Part shown: positions 1 to 8,318 of the stretch, one piece after another | Position numbering within the stretch: position 1 is the first letter of the stretch | How the letters are laid out: every line of letters starts with the position of its first letter | NCBI RefSeq assembly: GCF_021440345.1 | Contig: NZ_JAKCNS010000072.1 | Coordinates: 1 to 42,356, forward strand | Direction: 5' to 3' | DNA length: 42,356 bases | Source of the DNA: Kluyvera intermedia | Lineage (GTDB): Bacteria; Pseudomonadota; Gammaproteobacteria; Enterobacterales; Enterobacteriaceae | Program-made: the position numbers and the translations under genes | Notes under the pieces: generated by a model | What the model saw: only the letters and a program-made list of their open reading frames with translations | The model's database searches: none | What the model was told of the DNA's origin: nothing

Positions 1-20
1 TAATTGATTTAAATCAATTA
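1..20. promoter_or_regulatory. FNR-type palindrome
   Basis: The first 20 bases are a perfect palindrome whose core, positions 4-17, is TTGATTTAAATCAA, an exact match to the FNR consensus TTGAT-N4-ATCAA. No gene to its right starts within reach on the plus strand: ydeP ends at 298 on the minus strand. If functional it should control a gene lying to the left of the window. FNR assignment is from the known consensus; use in this cell is inferred. Confidence 0.6.
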
Positions 21-177
21 ATGAGTTATATCGAAAAAACACTTAGATTGATCTGATGCGAGTTATCATAAATAACATAGCCATTTATAGGTAATAACCT
101 ATTCTGATAGATACCCTACAGAGAGTATGGGAAGCACCTGGCGGCAGGAAAATAGGTTGGAAGGTAAGTTCAGAACG

Positions 178-216
178 AAAAAAGAGACAGCATGCATGTC
201 TGCGATACTGCCTCTT
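178..216 (-). terminator. Rho-independent terminator after ydeP
   Basis: Read on the minus strand, a nine-pair stem (AAGAGGCAG with CTGTCTCTT, one G-U pair) closes a 17-base loop and runs into six T residues. It lies about 80 bases beyond the ydeP stop. A second weaker hairpin (GCGAG 251-255 with CTCGC 277-281, enclosing GTTGTTAACAAC) sits between it and the stop. The rest of 21-297 shows no gene that I can support. Confidence 0.65.
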
Positions 217-297
217 CTAGTGATAAAGAAAAGCCCATTTGTCTGGCCCCGCGAGTCAGTTGTTAACAACTCAAGCCTCGCAGGTGATAACGCACGG

Positions 298-2586
298 TTA
301 CGCCTTGCTGATGATAACCGGTACGCTCTTATAGGCAGGCGTCAGGCTTTGCGTATCCACGGCATCCAGCGACAGTAATACGTTAGCCTCCGGCAGGTAG
401 GCACCGATTGACCCGGCGGCCATGCTGTAAACCACCACCGTCAGCCCGTACATGGCGCGCCTGGAATCCGGCTGGCCGTTATCATCCAGCGCCAGAAGAT
501 TAATCACATCCCCTTCAACCAGACCCCGTGCATCGGTTTCCGCCCGGCTTAAAAACACCACGTCGCGACGACCGGTGATCCCGCGATAGCGATCGTTCAT
601 CCCGTAAATCGTGGTGTTGTACTGATCGTGGCTACGCAGCGTAGCCAGCACCAGCGCATCGGCAGGCTGTTTATCGCGTTCAACGGCATGCTGGCGACTC
701 ACCACGAAATTGGCTTTACCGGTAGCGGTATGCCACTCGCGGCGTGAAGCTGGGATATCCATACGAAAACCACCCGGTTTATCAATCCGCGCATTGTAGT
801 TCGCGAATGCCGGAATCACATCGGCGATGGCCTCGCGAATCAAAGCGTAGTTACCGCTCATCACCTCCCAGTTAACGGGGGAATTCGGCAACGTGGCGCG
901 AGCCATTTCGGCCACAATCGCCGGTTCTGATTTCAGCCACGCTGACGCGGGTTTCAACGCCCCGCAGGAGGCATGCACCATCGACATGGAATCCTCAACG
1001 GTGACCGACTGGATCCCGCTGGTCTGCATGTCGCGTTCGGTACGTCCCAGCGCCGGCAGTAGATAGTTGTGCTTCGCCAGTAGCAGGTGCGAACGATTAA
1101 GCTTGGTGGCAACATGAACCTGTAAATCGAGCTTTTTCATCGCTTCAAAGGTACGCTGCGGCTGCGGCATCGCCACCGCCAGATTGCCGCCCATACAGAT
1201 AAGCGCTTTCGCCTCTTCCCGTTCGATAGCGCGAATACTTTCAACGCTTGAGCGCCCGTGTTTGCGCGGTACGTTGATATTAAAGCGGGCTTCGAGACGC
1301 AGCAGAAACTCTTCCGAAGCGGCTTCATTAATCCCCACCGAGCGATCGCCCTGCACGTTGGAGTGGCCGCGCAGCGGACAAATACCGGCACCGCGCTTGC
1401 CCATATTGCCTTTCAGCAGCAGCAGGTTAACCAGCTGCTGAACATTCTCGGTGCCGTTTTTATGCTGGGTGATCCCCAGACCATAGCAGACGATCGTCGC
1501 CTTCGATTTATCGTAGCGGTACGCCAAATCTTCCATCTGACTGCGCGTCAGCCCGGAATCATTCTCCAGATCCGGCCAGCGGCACTGGTGCAGATCGTCG
1601 TACAGCGCTTGATATCCTTGGGTGTGCTCAGCCAGAAATGCGCGGTCGAGGCACGGCTCCTCTCCCAGCAAAATTCTGGCCTCATCCATCTCAATCAGCG
1701 CTTTCATCACCCCTTTGAGCAGCGAGCTATCGCCGCCCATTTTGAGCTGGTAGTAATCGTTGCTCAGAACGGTGGACTGCCCTTTGAGCATATCGGTGGG
1801 GCTTTGCGGGAAGCTAAAGCGCTCAAGCCCACGCTCCGCCAGCGGATTGATGGAAATAATACGCGCGCCGCGCTGCGCCACTTCCCGAAGCGTCGTGAGC
1901 ATACGCGGGTGGTTGGTACCCGGATTATGGCCGATACAAATCACCAGATCGCAGTGCTCAAAATCCTCGAGTTCAACGGTACCTTTACCCATCCCGATGG
2001 ACTGAGTCAGCCCAGCGCTGGTTGGCCCGTGACACATGTTGGAGCAGTCGGGAAAGTTGTTGCTGCCGTATTCGCGGGCAAACAGCTGATAGAGGAATGC
2101 CGCTTCGTTGGAGGTACGTCCGGAGGTATAAAACTCTACCTGTTCCGGGGAATCATAGCTGCGCAGACGCTCGCCGATTTCCGCAAACGCCTGCTGCCAC
2201 TCCACCGCCTGCCAGCGGTCGGTCGCGCGGTCATACTTCATTGGATGCGTCAGGCGGCCGATATTTTCCAGCTCATAGTCGCTGTAATTCCAGAGTTCGG
2301 CCACCGAATGCTGGCGGAAAAACGCTGGCGATGCTTTCTTACTGGTGGTCTCCCAGGAGACCGCCTTAACACCGTTTTCGCAAAGCTCCATCGACGAACG
2401 ATGCTCAGGGTCAGGCCACGCGCAGCCTGGGCAGTCAAAACCTTTTACCTGGTTCATCCTGAACATGGCGATAATATCGCGCGCAACGGCCTTTTGTGAA
2501 AATACCGACGCCGTCACTGCTTTGACCGCACCCCATCCACCTGCCGGCCCTTGATAGCCGTTTACACCCTGAACACCCTGACTCAT
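298..2586 (-). CDS. ydeP: YdeP-family molybdopterin oxidoreductase
   Basis: 762-residue protein of the FdhF/YdeP family (E. coli YdeP is 759). It opens with the family's GGWGAVK segment, then a cysteine motif near residue 50 (FDCPGCAWPDP) likely to hold an iron-sulfur cluster, the molybdopterin-binding body (CIGHNPGTNHPRML near 215, CPLRGHSNVQGDRSVG near 405), and a C-terminal molybdopterin dinucleotide-binding domain containing RSHDQYNTTIYGMNDRYRG. There is no signal peptide, so it is cytoplasmic. In E. coli ydeP belongs to the EvgA acid-resistance regulon; its substrate is not established. It stands alone, with a terminator downstream. The family is secure; orthology to ydeP rather than a paralogue is likely but untested. 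Confidence 0.85.
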   Translation of the reverse strand: MSQGVQGVNGYQGPAGGWGAVKAVTASVFSQKAVARDIIAMFRMNQVKGFDCPGCAWPDPEHRSSMELCENGVKAVSWETTSKKASPAFFRQHSVAELWNYSDYELENIGRLTHPMKYDRATDRWQAVEWQQAFAEIGERLRSYDSPEQVEFYTSGRTSNEAAFLYQLFAREYGSNNFPDCSNMCHGPTSAGLTQSIGMGKGTVELEDFEHCDLVICIGHNPGTNHPRMLTTLREVAQRGARIISINPLAERGLERFSFPQSPTDMLKGQSTVLSNDYYQLKMGGDSSLLKGVMKALIEMDEARILLGEEPCLDRAFLAEHTQGYQALYDDLHQCRWPDLENDSGLTRSQMEDLAYRYDKSKATIVCYGLGITQHKNGTENVQQLVNLLLLKGNMGKRGAGICPLRGHSNVQGDRSVGINEAASEEFLLRLEARFNINVPRKHGRSSVESIRAIEREEAKALICMGGNLAVAMPQPQRTFEAMKKLDLQVHVATKLNRSHLLLAKHNYLLPALGRTERDMQTSGIQSVTVEDSMSMVHASCGALKPASAWLKSEPAIVAEMARATLPNSPVNWEVMSGNYALIREAIADVIPAFANYNARIDKPGGFRMDIPASRREWHTATGKANFVVSRQHAVERDKQPADALVLATLRSHDQYNTTIYGMNDRYRGITGRRDVVFLSRAETDARGLVEGDVINLLALDDNGQPDSRRAMYGLTVVVYSMAAGSIGAYLPEANVLLSLDAVDTQSLTPAYKSVPVIISKA

Positions 2587-2903
2587 TTTTACCGCTTATT
2601 CTGTAGGCTATTTCAATGATGAATACGGTAGCAATTTCGTTGGGCTAAAGATTTCCTCTTCACGGAGTACGCGGGCTCTACGCTGTACGGGTTAGAGAAC
2701 CGCTCCCTGCAGGTGGCATATCTCATCACCCAAAGCACGCGAGACACAGGCGCTCCCACACGAAAAAAGGGGTTGATCTGATACGAACAACCTCTTATTT
2801 TCATCGCTGATTTTTCACCTGGGCCCTACGATGTCGACGATGAGTAAAGCGCACGCGGTAGTGAACAGCAGAATAATAAGAACAATAAGCTGAGGAATTT
2901 GTT
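2587..2903. other. Intergenic region, no supported large gene
   Basis: These 317 bases separate the divergent ydeP-like gene from the small membrane peptide gene. They should hold both promoters, but I cannot place them firmly. A 20-codon frame starting at 2831 ends at a TGA (2891-2893) ten bases before the next start; it has no clear ribosome-binding site. I looked for a leftover of a cytochrome bd subunit II gene just upstream of the peptide and saw none. Confidence 0.5.
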
Positions 2904-2993
2904 ATGTGGTTATTTATTGGTACTGCGGCTGTCGCCATTCTGGCAACGCTGATGCTGGTTTGGCTTGACGACAGAATTGCCGATCCGGAATAA
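2904..2993 (+). CDS. CydX/AppX-like small membrane peptide (orphan)
   Basis: A 29-codon gene with a good ribosome-binding site (GAGGAA, 2892-2897) seven bases before ATG. The peptide starts MWLF, has one hydrophobic helix (about residues 3-20) and ends WLDDRIADPE. This is the pattern of the CydX/AppX (CbdX) subunits of cytochrome bd oxidases; E. coli AppX, as I recall it, also starts MW and carries TLVLVWLDPR where this peptide has TLMLVWLDDR. Those genes normally follow cydB or appB directly. Here the neighbours are a YdeP-like oxidoreductase and an aminotransferase, so it is an orphan. A strong hairpin follows at 3005. Function with a bd oxidase encoded elsewhere is inferred; another type of small membrane protein is possible. 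Confidence 0.65.
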   Translation: MWLFIGTAAVAILATLMLVWLDDRIADPE

Positions 2994-3004
2994 AAACGGA
3001 TAAG

Positions 3005-3031
3005 GTTCCGCGCCAGTGGATGGCGCGGAAC
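3005..3031. terminator. Hairpin between convergent genes
   Basis: Perfect ten-pair stem GTTCCGCGCC / GGCGCGGAAC with a seven-base loop, between the small peptide gene (plus) and the aminotransferase gene (minus). A T-rich run (complement of AAAAA at 2993-2997) is some distance beyond on the minus strand. It probably ends transcription of the aminotransferase gene and may also act on the plus strand. Confidence 0.6.
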
Positions 3032-3039
3032 ATAGAGTA

Positions 3040-4221
3040 TTACAGCGACTTCGCCAGACGTTCTACGGCAGTCACCAGCCCTTCTTCAGAGACGGTCGAG
3101 TAGGATAAACGCAGGGTGCGGGTATCCGGATTATCGTTATAGAACGCTTCGCCCGGCACGTACACCACGCCATTTTCCAGCGTCTTATTCAGCCACTGCA
3201 TGGTATCGAACGGATAGCGGAAGCGCGCCCACAGGAACATCCCGCCTTTCGGTCGGCTAAATTCCAGATGCTCGCCCAGACGGGTTTCCAGCGCGTTAGC
3301 CAGCGCATCACACTTCTTACGATAGTCTTCACGGATAAGCGCAATCTGGTTTTCCAGGCGATTCATACCCAGATACTCAGTAGTAATCACCTGCGACAAC
3401 ATATTGGTATGCAGATCGGCGGCCTGTTTGACGATCACCGTCTGCTGCGCCAGCCAGTCCGGCATGACGATCCAGCCAATACGCATCCCCGGCGCGAGGA
3501 TCTTGGAGAAGGTCGAGGTGTAAACCACCTGATCTTCACAGCCCAATTCAACAGCGTGCTGATACAGCGGGCGCTGTACTTCATCGGTAAAGCTGATTTC
3601 GCCGTACGGATCGTCTTCGATGATCACAAAGTCATGCTGTTTTGCCAGCTCGACCAGCCGACGACGACGATCGTCGCTCAGGGTTTTTCCGCCCGGATTA
3701 CCGAAAGTCGGTACCAGATAGACCGCTTTGACGGTGGTGGTAGTCAGCAGCTCGGCGAGCTGTTCCACCAGCATGCCGTGGTCATCGGTATCAACGCTGA
3801 GAATATTAGCCTGTGCCAGCTGGAAAACCTGCAGCGCCGCCAGATAGGTTGGACGCTCAACTACAATCGCATCGCCCGGATCGAGCAACGTGCGCGCCAC
3901 GATATCCAGCGACTGCTGTGAACCGGAAGTGATGTACACATGACTTGCCTGGCAGGCCACGCCGCGCGCCTGGCACAGCTCGCTGACCGCCTGACGCAGC
4001 GGCGGATAGCCCTCGGTCAAACCATACTGGAACGCGTCGTTGAAGCGCTCGCTCATCACCTTCTGCACCGCCAGCTCAAGCCCTTCGGTATCAAAAAGCT
4101 CCGGGGCCGGAATACCGCCGCCAAGAGAAATCACACCGGGTAATTTACTGTGCTTTAAGAGTTCGCGGACGGCGGAGGGTTTGAGTTCACCCGCGCGGAC
4201 GGCAAGGCGCCGATCGTGCAT
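3040..4221 (-). CDS. PLP-dependent aminotransferase (class I/II, MocR-type catalytic domain)
   Basis: 393-residue fold-type I aminotransferase without the N-terminal GntR helix-turn-helix of MocR regulators. Seen: the N-terminal SLGGGIPAPELF motif typical of 2-aminoadipate/LysN-like enzymes, YGLTEGYPPLR, TSGSQQSLD for cofactor phosphate binding, VPTFGNPGG and DDPYGE for ring and substrate contacts, the Schiff-base lysine in STFSKILAPGMRIGW, and a C-terminal arginine in TLRLSYST that should bind the substrate carboxylate. It is cytoplasmic. AAGGAAAAT precedes the ATG. The donor and acceptor cannot be read from sequence; a broad amino acid or 2-aminoadipate aminotransferase is the best guess. 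It stands as a single gene between two hairpins. Confidence 0.8.
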   Translation of the reverse strand: MHDRRLAVRAGELKPSAVRELLKHSKLPGVISLGGGIPAPELFDTEGLELAVQKVMSERFNDAFQYGLTEGYPPLRQAVSELCQARGVACQASHVYITSGSQQSLDIVARTLLDPGDAIVVERPTYLAALQVFQLAQANILSVDTDDHGMLVEQLAELLTTTTVKAVYLVPTFGNPGGKTLSDDRRRRLVELAKQHDFVIIEDDPYGEISFTDEVQRPLYQHAVELGCEDQVVYTSTFSKILAPGMRIGWIVMPDWLAQQTVIVKQAADLHTNMLSQVITTEYLGMNRLENQIALIREDYRKKCDALANALETRLGEHLEFSRPKGGMFLWARFRYPFDTMQWLNKTLENGVVYVPGEAFYNDNPDTRTLRLSYSTVSEEGLVTAVERLAKSL

Positions 4222-4274
4222 AGTATTTTCCTTTTCTGTCTTGTTGTTGTGTTTATTGCCAGCGGATTTTTAAA

Positions 4275-4309
4275 AGTAGCCCGGTCGAACGCAGCGACGT
4301 CGGGCTACT
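4275..4309. repeat. REP-like palindrome downstream of gss
   Basis: AGTAGCCCG at 4275-4283 pairs with CGGGCTACT at 4301-4309, with further partial pairing inside. The GTAGCCCGG...CGGGCTAC form resembles repetitive extragenic palindromes of enteric bacteria. It lies ten bases beyond the gss stop and may also terminate or stabilise that transcript. Confidence 0.5.
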
Positions 4310-4318
4310 CATCCGCCT

Positions 4319-6184
4319 TTACTCGTTATCTTTTATGACGATCAGCGGTTCGATATCGCTCTCTTTTTTAATCACCAGAGAGTCATCGCCCCGCAGGCAG
4401 GTGCCGCCATAGTTACCGCCAACGGTAAAAGTACATACCTGAATATATTTTCCCGCCACGTTTGGCAAGCACCAAAGTTGCTGGTAAATATTTTTCCGGT
4501 CGACAAACTTACCGCTGGTTTGATCCAGCAGTTGATCATGGCCGCTAACCAGATCGATGTTGCTGCCGCAGCGGCCGGAAATCGGCTTCACGGCGTAGCC
4601 GGTTTTCGCCAGATGCTCACTGACTTCAAAATCGGTATCCAGCAGATACGGGTGGTTCGGGAACAGCGACCACAGCACCGGCAGAATCGCTTTGTTGCCA
4701 GGGATCACCGTCCACAGCGGTTCAAAGACCATCACTTCCGGGCGCAGCAGCACGTCAATCAGGCGCACTTCATTATCCGGATGACCGGTACGGATAGGCA
4801 CCGCCGCGTACTCGCTTTCGCTGACTTCACGCACCTGCTCAATGGCAGTTTCCCACGCCCAGGTTTTCCACACGCAGTTGACCAGGCGGCCATCGCCATC
4901 AATCAACTGGCCTGCGGCATCCCAGCGCAGCTCGTCAAGGCCGTAGAGAATTTTGCACTCAAAGCCCGCCTGGGTCAGCGCACGCTGCATAAACTGGGAG
5001 TGATAGTTCTCTTCGAGATCTTTGTCCTGCATGATGTGCACGAACGGTCTGGCCAGGCTGTGTTTCCACGCCCCCACCAGCTCGCTGAGCAGCTCTTCCG
5101 CCGGGTTATGGCCGCTGCCCTGATAGCCGGTTTTCAGCCACTGTTCGAGGATCAGACCACCTTCAGTATGGCAGGACGCGGAGTCGGCGTTGTATTCATA
5201 AACCTTCAGCCCGCGCTCATCCATGCAGAAATCCATCCGCCCGGTGATCATGTCATGGCGACGGCGCTGCCATGACAGACGCAGACGCGGCCAGAGGATT
5301 TTTGGAATATCGAACAGCGCCAGCAGATTGTCGTCACGCATCACTTTGTCGGTGGCGTGGAGATACATCAGGTGCATCTCGTTGGTTGCTTTAATCAGCT
5401 CCTGCTCTGCGCTTTCCGTCATGGTGAAGTACTGATACGGGTCGCGGTTAATCACGTGGCCGTTTGCGGCGACGTACGCTTTTTGCAGCGAGTCGCGCTC
5501 GTCGAGCCAATCGCCATCGAACTGGCCGTGATTGTCGAGACGTGCTCCGCCCAGTTTCAGCGCCTCACCGGCAATGGCGGGCTGCGGCAGGCTAAAGCGC
5601 GCGTCGTCGGTCTGGATCATCCAGCCAAGAATCGTGGTGTCGTCAAAGGTATCATGCAGAATGTAGTGGCCGTCTTTGACTTCAAGCGTCAGTTCGCGGG
5701 TCCACTGTTGGCCTGCCGGCAGCGGCGAGTGCAGCACGTTCTGTTCGGCGATGCGCACCTTGTTGCCAAGCAGCTGAGTGATCACCGCAACGTGGCCGGT
5801 TTCGTTAAACTCACCGCCCTTCTGCCAGATAAGCAGCGAGCCGACGAGCGGCGGACGACGGGAACCGTTGGCGAAAGCCTGTAAAGGTAGAATGGCGTCA
5901 TTCACCACCTGGCGCAGGTAGCGCAGGGAAAAGATCTCGTAGGCCATGCCGACGTCGGTGAAGACAAATCCGTAGGTGATAAACAGGAAGCGGCGGGCAA
6001 ACTCCACGCATTGCCACTTGTAGCCCATGTATTCGTTGTCGATGTAGCTGCGAAACGATGCGTCGTCAGGCATGTCGCCTGGCTTTAAACTGCTGTAATT
6101 CGAAGAGTAAATGGCTACGCCACCCGGCGCATACCCCAACAACGTGCCAAATGGGGCGTCACTATTGGTACTTCCCGTATTCAT
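4319..6184 (-). CDS. gss: Bifunctional glutathionylspermidine synthetase/amidase
   Basis: 621 residues (E. coli Gss is 619). The N-terminal half is the CHAP-type amidase with nucleophile Cys59 in YKWQCVEFARRF and its histidine in NETGHVAVI; it hydrolyses glutathionylspermidine. The C-terminal half (about residue 210 on) is the ATP-grasp-like synthetase that joins glutathione to spermidine, with MDFCMDERGLKVYEYNADSA and KPISGRCGSNIDLV visible. It is cytoplasmic and buffers glutathione and spermidine levels. GAGGAAGG before ATG supports the start. It is divergent from a DsbA-fold gene and near yghU, both thiol-redox proteins, as in E. coli where yghU is also next to gss. Confidence 0.95.
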   Translation of the reverse strand: MNTGSTNSDAPFGTLLGYAPGGVAIYSSNYSSLKPGDMPDDASFRSYIDNEYMGYKWQCVEFARRFLFITYGFVFTDVGMAYEIFSLRYLRQVVNDAILPLQAFANGSRRPPLVGSLLIWQKGGEFNETGHVAVITQLLGNKVRIAEQNVLHSPLPAGQQWTRELTLEVKDGHYILHDTFDDTTILGWMIQTDDARFSLPQPAIAGEALKLGGARLDNHGQFDGDWLDERDSLQKAYVAANGHVINRDPYQYFTMTESAEQELIKATNEMHLMYLHATDKVMRDDNLLALFDIPKILWPRLRLSWQRRRHDMITGRMDFCMDERGLKVYEYNADSASCHTEGGLILEQWLKTGYQGSGHNPAEELLSELVGAWKHSLARPFVHIMQDKDLEENYHSQFMQRALTQAGFECKILYGLDELRWDAAGQLIDGDGRLVNCVWKTWAWETAIEQVREVSESEYAAVPIRTGHPDNEVRLIDVLLRPEVMVFEPLWTVIPGNKAILPVLWSLFPNHPYLLDTDFEVSEHLAKTGYAVKPISGRCGSNIDLVSGHDQLLDQTSGKFVDRKNIYQQLWCLPNVAGKYIQVCTFTVGGNYGGTCLRGDDSLVIKKESDIEPLIVIKDNE

Positions 6185-6340
6185 GAACCTTCCTCAAACA
6201 TACCGTGCGATTTACTCGCCTGAACGTTGAAATTTATCCGACAAAAGTGGATTAATCATACACCCGAGTATGCGAGGATGACCTATCGCAGGGAAAAATA
6301 ATCCTCCGAAAAATCGACATCAATGACATCAGGAGTCCGC

Positions 6341-6889
6341 ATGAGTTTACAGGCACAGCCGCTGGTTTGGGGCCATGGAGCGCGCACGTTCGAGGTGTTT
6401 CTGGAACCCACCTGCCCATTTTCCGTAAAGACTTTCAATAAGCTGGACGCGCTGTTGGCGCTGGCCGGTGAAGATAAGATCAGCGTAAAAATTCGTTTGC
6501 AGTCGCAGCCGTGGCATCTGTTTTCCGGTGTTATTGTTCGCTGCATTCTTGCCGCATCAACCCTGGCGGACGGCAAAGCCGCCGCGCATAAGGTGATGCA
6601 AGCGGTCGCCGACCATCGCGAGGAATTTGAATTTACCGATCACTGCAGCGGCCCCAATATGCAGGCCACGCCGCAGGAGATTATTGAGCGCCTGGAACGC
6701 TACAGCGGCGTGCCGTTGGCAGAGGCGTTTGCCCTGCCCGAGCTGCAAAAAGAGATCAAATGGCACGCCCGCTATGCCCGGCAGAACGGTGTTCACGTCT
6801 CGCCAACCTTTATGGTTAACGGTCTGGTGCAGCCGGATTTAGGCAGCGGCGATGACGTCAGCGTCTGGGCAGCACGGCTTTTTGCCTGA
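6341..6889 (+). CDS. DsbA-fold thioredoxin-like protein, single active-site Cys
   Basis: 182 residues if begun at the ATG preceded by AGGAG (about 6332); an ATG 18 bases upstream lacks such a site. The fold is read from an N-terminal strand leading into EPTCPFSVKTF, where the usual CXXC is CPFS, so only the first cysteine remains, and from VHVSPTFMVNG near the end, which supplies the cis-proline loop of DsbA-like proteins. A helical insertion lies between. There is no signal peptide, so it should be cytoplasmic and is not a periplasmic oxidase. The monothiol site suggests glutathione-linked or peroxidase-like chemistry, as in GST-kappa or FrnE-like relatives. It lies between gss and yghU. Function is inferred. 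Confidence 0.75.
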   Translation: MSLQAQPLVWGHGARTFEVFLEPTCPFSVKTFNKLDALLALAGEDKISVKIRLQSQPWHLFSGVIVRCILAASTLADGKAAAHKVMQAVADHREEFEFTDHCSGPNMQATPQEIIERLERYSGVPLAEAFALPELQKEIKWHARYARQNGVHVSPTFMVNGLVQPDLGSGDDVSVWAARLFA

Positions 6890-6939
6890 GGCTGCTACAC
6901 TTTCCCCCTCAACACATCATCAAAATAAGGCGAGCGATT

Positions 6940-7806
6940 ATGTCAGAGAACACCTATCAGCCACCCAAAGTCTGGGAGTGGACGCAAAGCAGCGGCGGCG
7001 CATTCGCCAATATCAACCGCCCAATTTCCGGCGCCACCCACGAGCAGGCGCTGCCGGTGGGCCATCACCCGCTCCAGCTCTATTCGCTGGGCACACCTAA
7101 CGGCCAGAAAGTTACCATCATGCTGGAAGAGCTGCTGGCGGTAGGCGTCACGGAGGCAGAGTATGATGCGTGGTTAATCCGCATTGGCGAGGGCGATCAG
7201 TTCTCCAGCGGTTTTGTCGAAGTGAATCCAAACTCAAAAATCCCCGCATTGAGCGACCACTCCACCACGCCGCCAACCCGCGTGTTCGAGTCCGGTAACA
7301 TTCTGCTTTATCTGGCGGAAAAATTCGGTCACTTCCTGCCAAAAGACCCGGCAGGACGTACCGAAACCCTGAACTGGCTGTTCTGGCTACAGGGCTCCGC
7401 CCCGTTCCTCGGCGGCGGTTTCGGCCACTTTTATAACTATGCGCCGGTCAAAATCGAGTACGCAATCAACCGCTTCACCATGGAAGCTAAGCGTCAGCTC
7501 GACGTGCTGGACAAGCAGCTGGCACGCGGCCGCTATGTGGCAGGAGAAGAGTACACCATCGCCGATATGGCTATCTGGCCGTGGTACGGCAACGTGGTGC
7601 TGGGGAATGTGTATGGCGCGGACGAGTTCCTCGACGCGCAGAGCTATAAAAACGTGATGCGCTGGGCGCAGGATATTGCCAGCCGTCCAGGCGTGAAGCG
7701 CGGTCGTATCGTCAACCGCACCAATGGCCCGTTGAATGAGCAGCTGCATGAGCGTCATGACGCCCGCGATTTTGACACCAATACCGAAGATAAACGTCAG
7801 AAGTAA
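6940..7806 (+). CDS. yghU: Glutathione S-transferase-like disulfide-bond reductase YghU
   Basis: 288 residues, the same as E. coli YghU and near-identical in long stretches. Features are the N-terminal extension (FANINRPISG), the thioredoxin-fold domain with LYSLGTPNGQKVTIMLEEL, NPNSKIPAL and VFESGNILLYLAEKFG binding glutathione, and the helical C-terminal domain with YTIADMAIWPW. Known biochemistry of the family: binds two glutathione molecules, weak transferase and good disulfide-bond reductase activity. Cytoplasmic. It follows the DsbA-fold gene by 50 bases on the same strand, so co-transcription is likely. A strong terminator begins 10 bases after the stop. In E. coli the hyb operon follows; here yghW follows at once. 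Confidence 0.95.
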   Translation: MSENTYQPPKVWEWTQSSGGAFANINRPISGATHEQALPVGHHPLQLYSLGTPNGQKVTIMLEELLAVGVTEAEYDAWLIRIGEGDQFSSGFVEVNPNSKIPALSDHSTTPPTRVFESGNILLYLAEKFGHFLPKDPAGRTETLNWLFWLQGSAPFLGGGFGHFYNYAPVKIEYAINRFTMEAKRQLDVLDKQLARGRYVAGEEYTIADMAIWPWYGNVVLGNVYGADEFLDAQSYKNVMRWAQDIASRPGVKRGRIVNRTNGPLNEQLHERHDARDFDTNTEDKRQK

Positions 7807-7816
7807 GCCTATATCG

Positions 7817-7839
7817 CCGGGTGCCTGGCACCCGGTTTT
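7817..7839 (+). terminator. Terminator after yghU
   Basis: Perfect eight-pair stem CCGGGTGC / GCACCCGG with a CTG loop followed by TTTT. It touches the stop codon of the convergent yghW gene. Confidence 0.85.
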
Positions 7840-8128
7840 ACTGCCCTTCCAGACGGTAGCCCGCCATAAAGTAGCGTACGGTGGTGCTGGAGTCGTGCTC
7901 TTTAAAGAAATCCATCACCATCTCTTTATCCAGCCCGTAGCGGCGCGTCAGAATACCCGCTTCCCAGGCGCTGAGCTGGCGATCGCCGGTTTTCTCAAAC
8001 ATGCGGTGCGAAAAACCCAGCACGAAGCCGCGCTTGTAGTCCGCGCAAAATCCGACCACTTTCTGCGCACTATCGGCATAAGGCGCCTTCATTCCCGCAA
8101 TCAGCCCCTTACCAAAATGGTTGTCCAT
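7838..8128 (-). CDS. yghW: DUF2623 family protein YghW
   Basis: 96 residues from the ATG giving MDNHFGKGL, which matches the E. coli YghW N-terminus (95 residues); a start five codons earlier is open but unlikely. The middle is highly conserved ([46 protein letters not shown]). No membrane segment, signal or catalytic motif can be seen. Function is unknown. In E. coli yghW sits next to the hydrogenase-2 operon; that operon is absent here, so yghW is not tied to it. Confidence 0.9.
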   Translation of the reverse strand: MDNHFGKGLIAGMKAPYADSAQKVVGFCADYKRGFVLGFSHRMFEKTGDRQLSAWEAGILTRRYGLDKEMVMDFFKEHDSSTTVRYFMAGYRLEGQ

Positions 8129-8318
8129 CGTTCCCCTCCCCAATCGTTATATATAAAATTATATAGCGATATTTTGAGCGATGGCTAGCGCTATTTACCC
8201 GCTACCCATAAAGAGGCACAACGCTGGCTTTTTCTGCGCATGTGATCGAGCCAACGGGCATTCATATCGAAACAACGTATTGTGGAAACAGCGTTTCAAA
8301 AAAAAGAAAGGAGAAGTT

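Noticed and set aside
1258-2499. 413-codon open frame antisense to ydeP
   Set aside because: It mirrors a well-conserved gene in a GC-rich region, has no recognisable motif and is explained by codon bias of the opposite strand.
2613-2804. 63-codon minus-strand frame upstream of ydeP
   Set aside because: No ribosome-binding site, no homology that I recognise and a composition unlike a real protein.
2831-2893. 20-codon frame just before the CydX-like gene
   Set aside because: No ribosome-binding site and no similarity to known leaders; could be chance, so left out as a gene.
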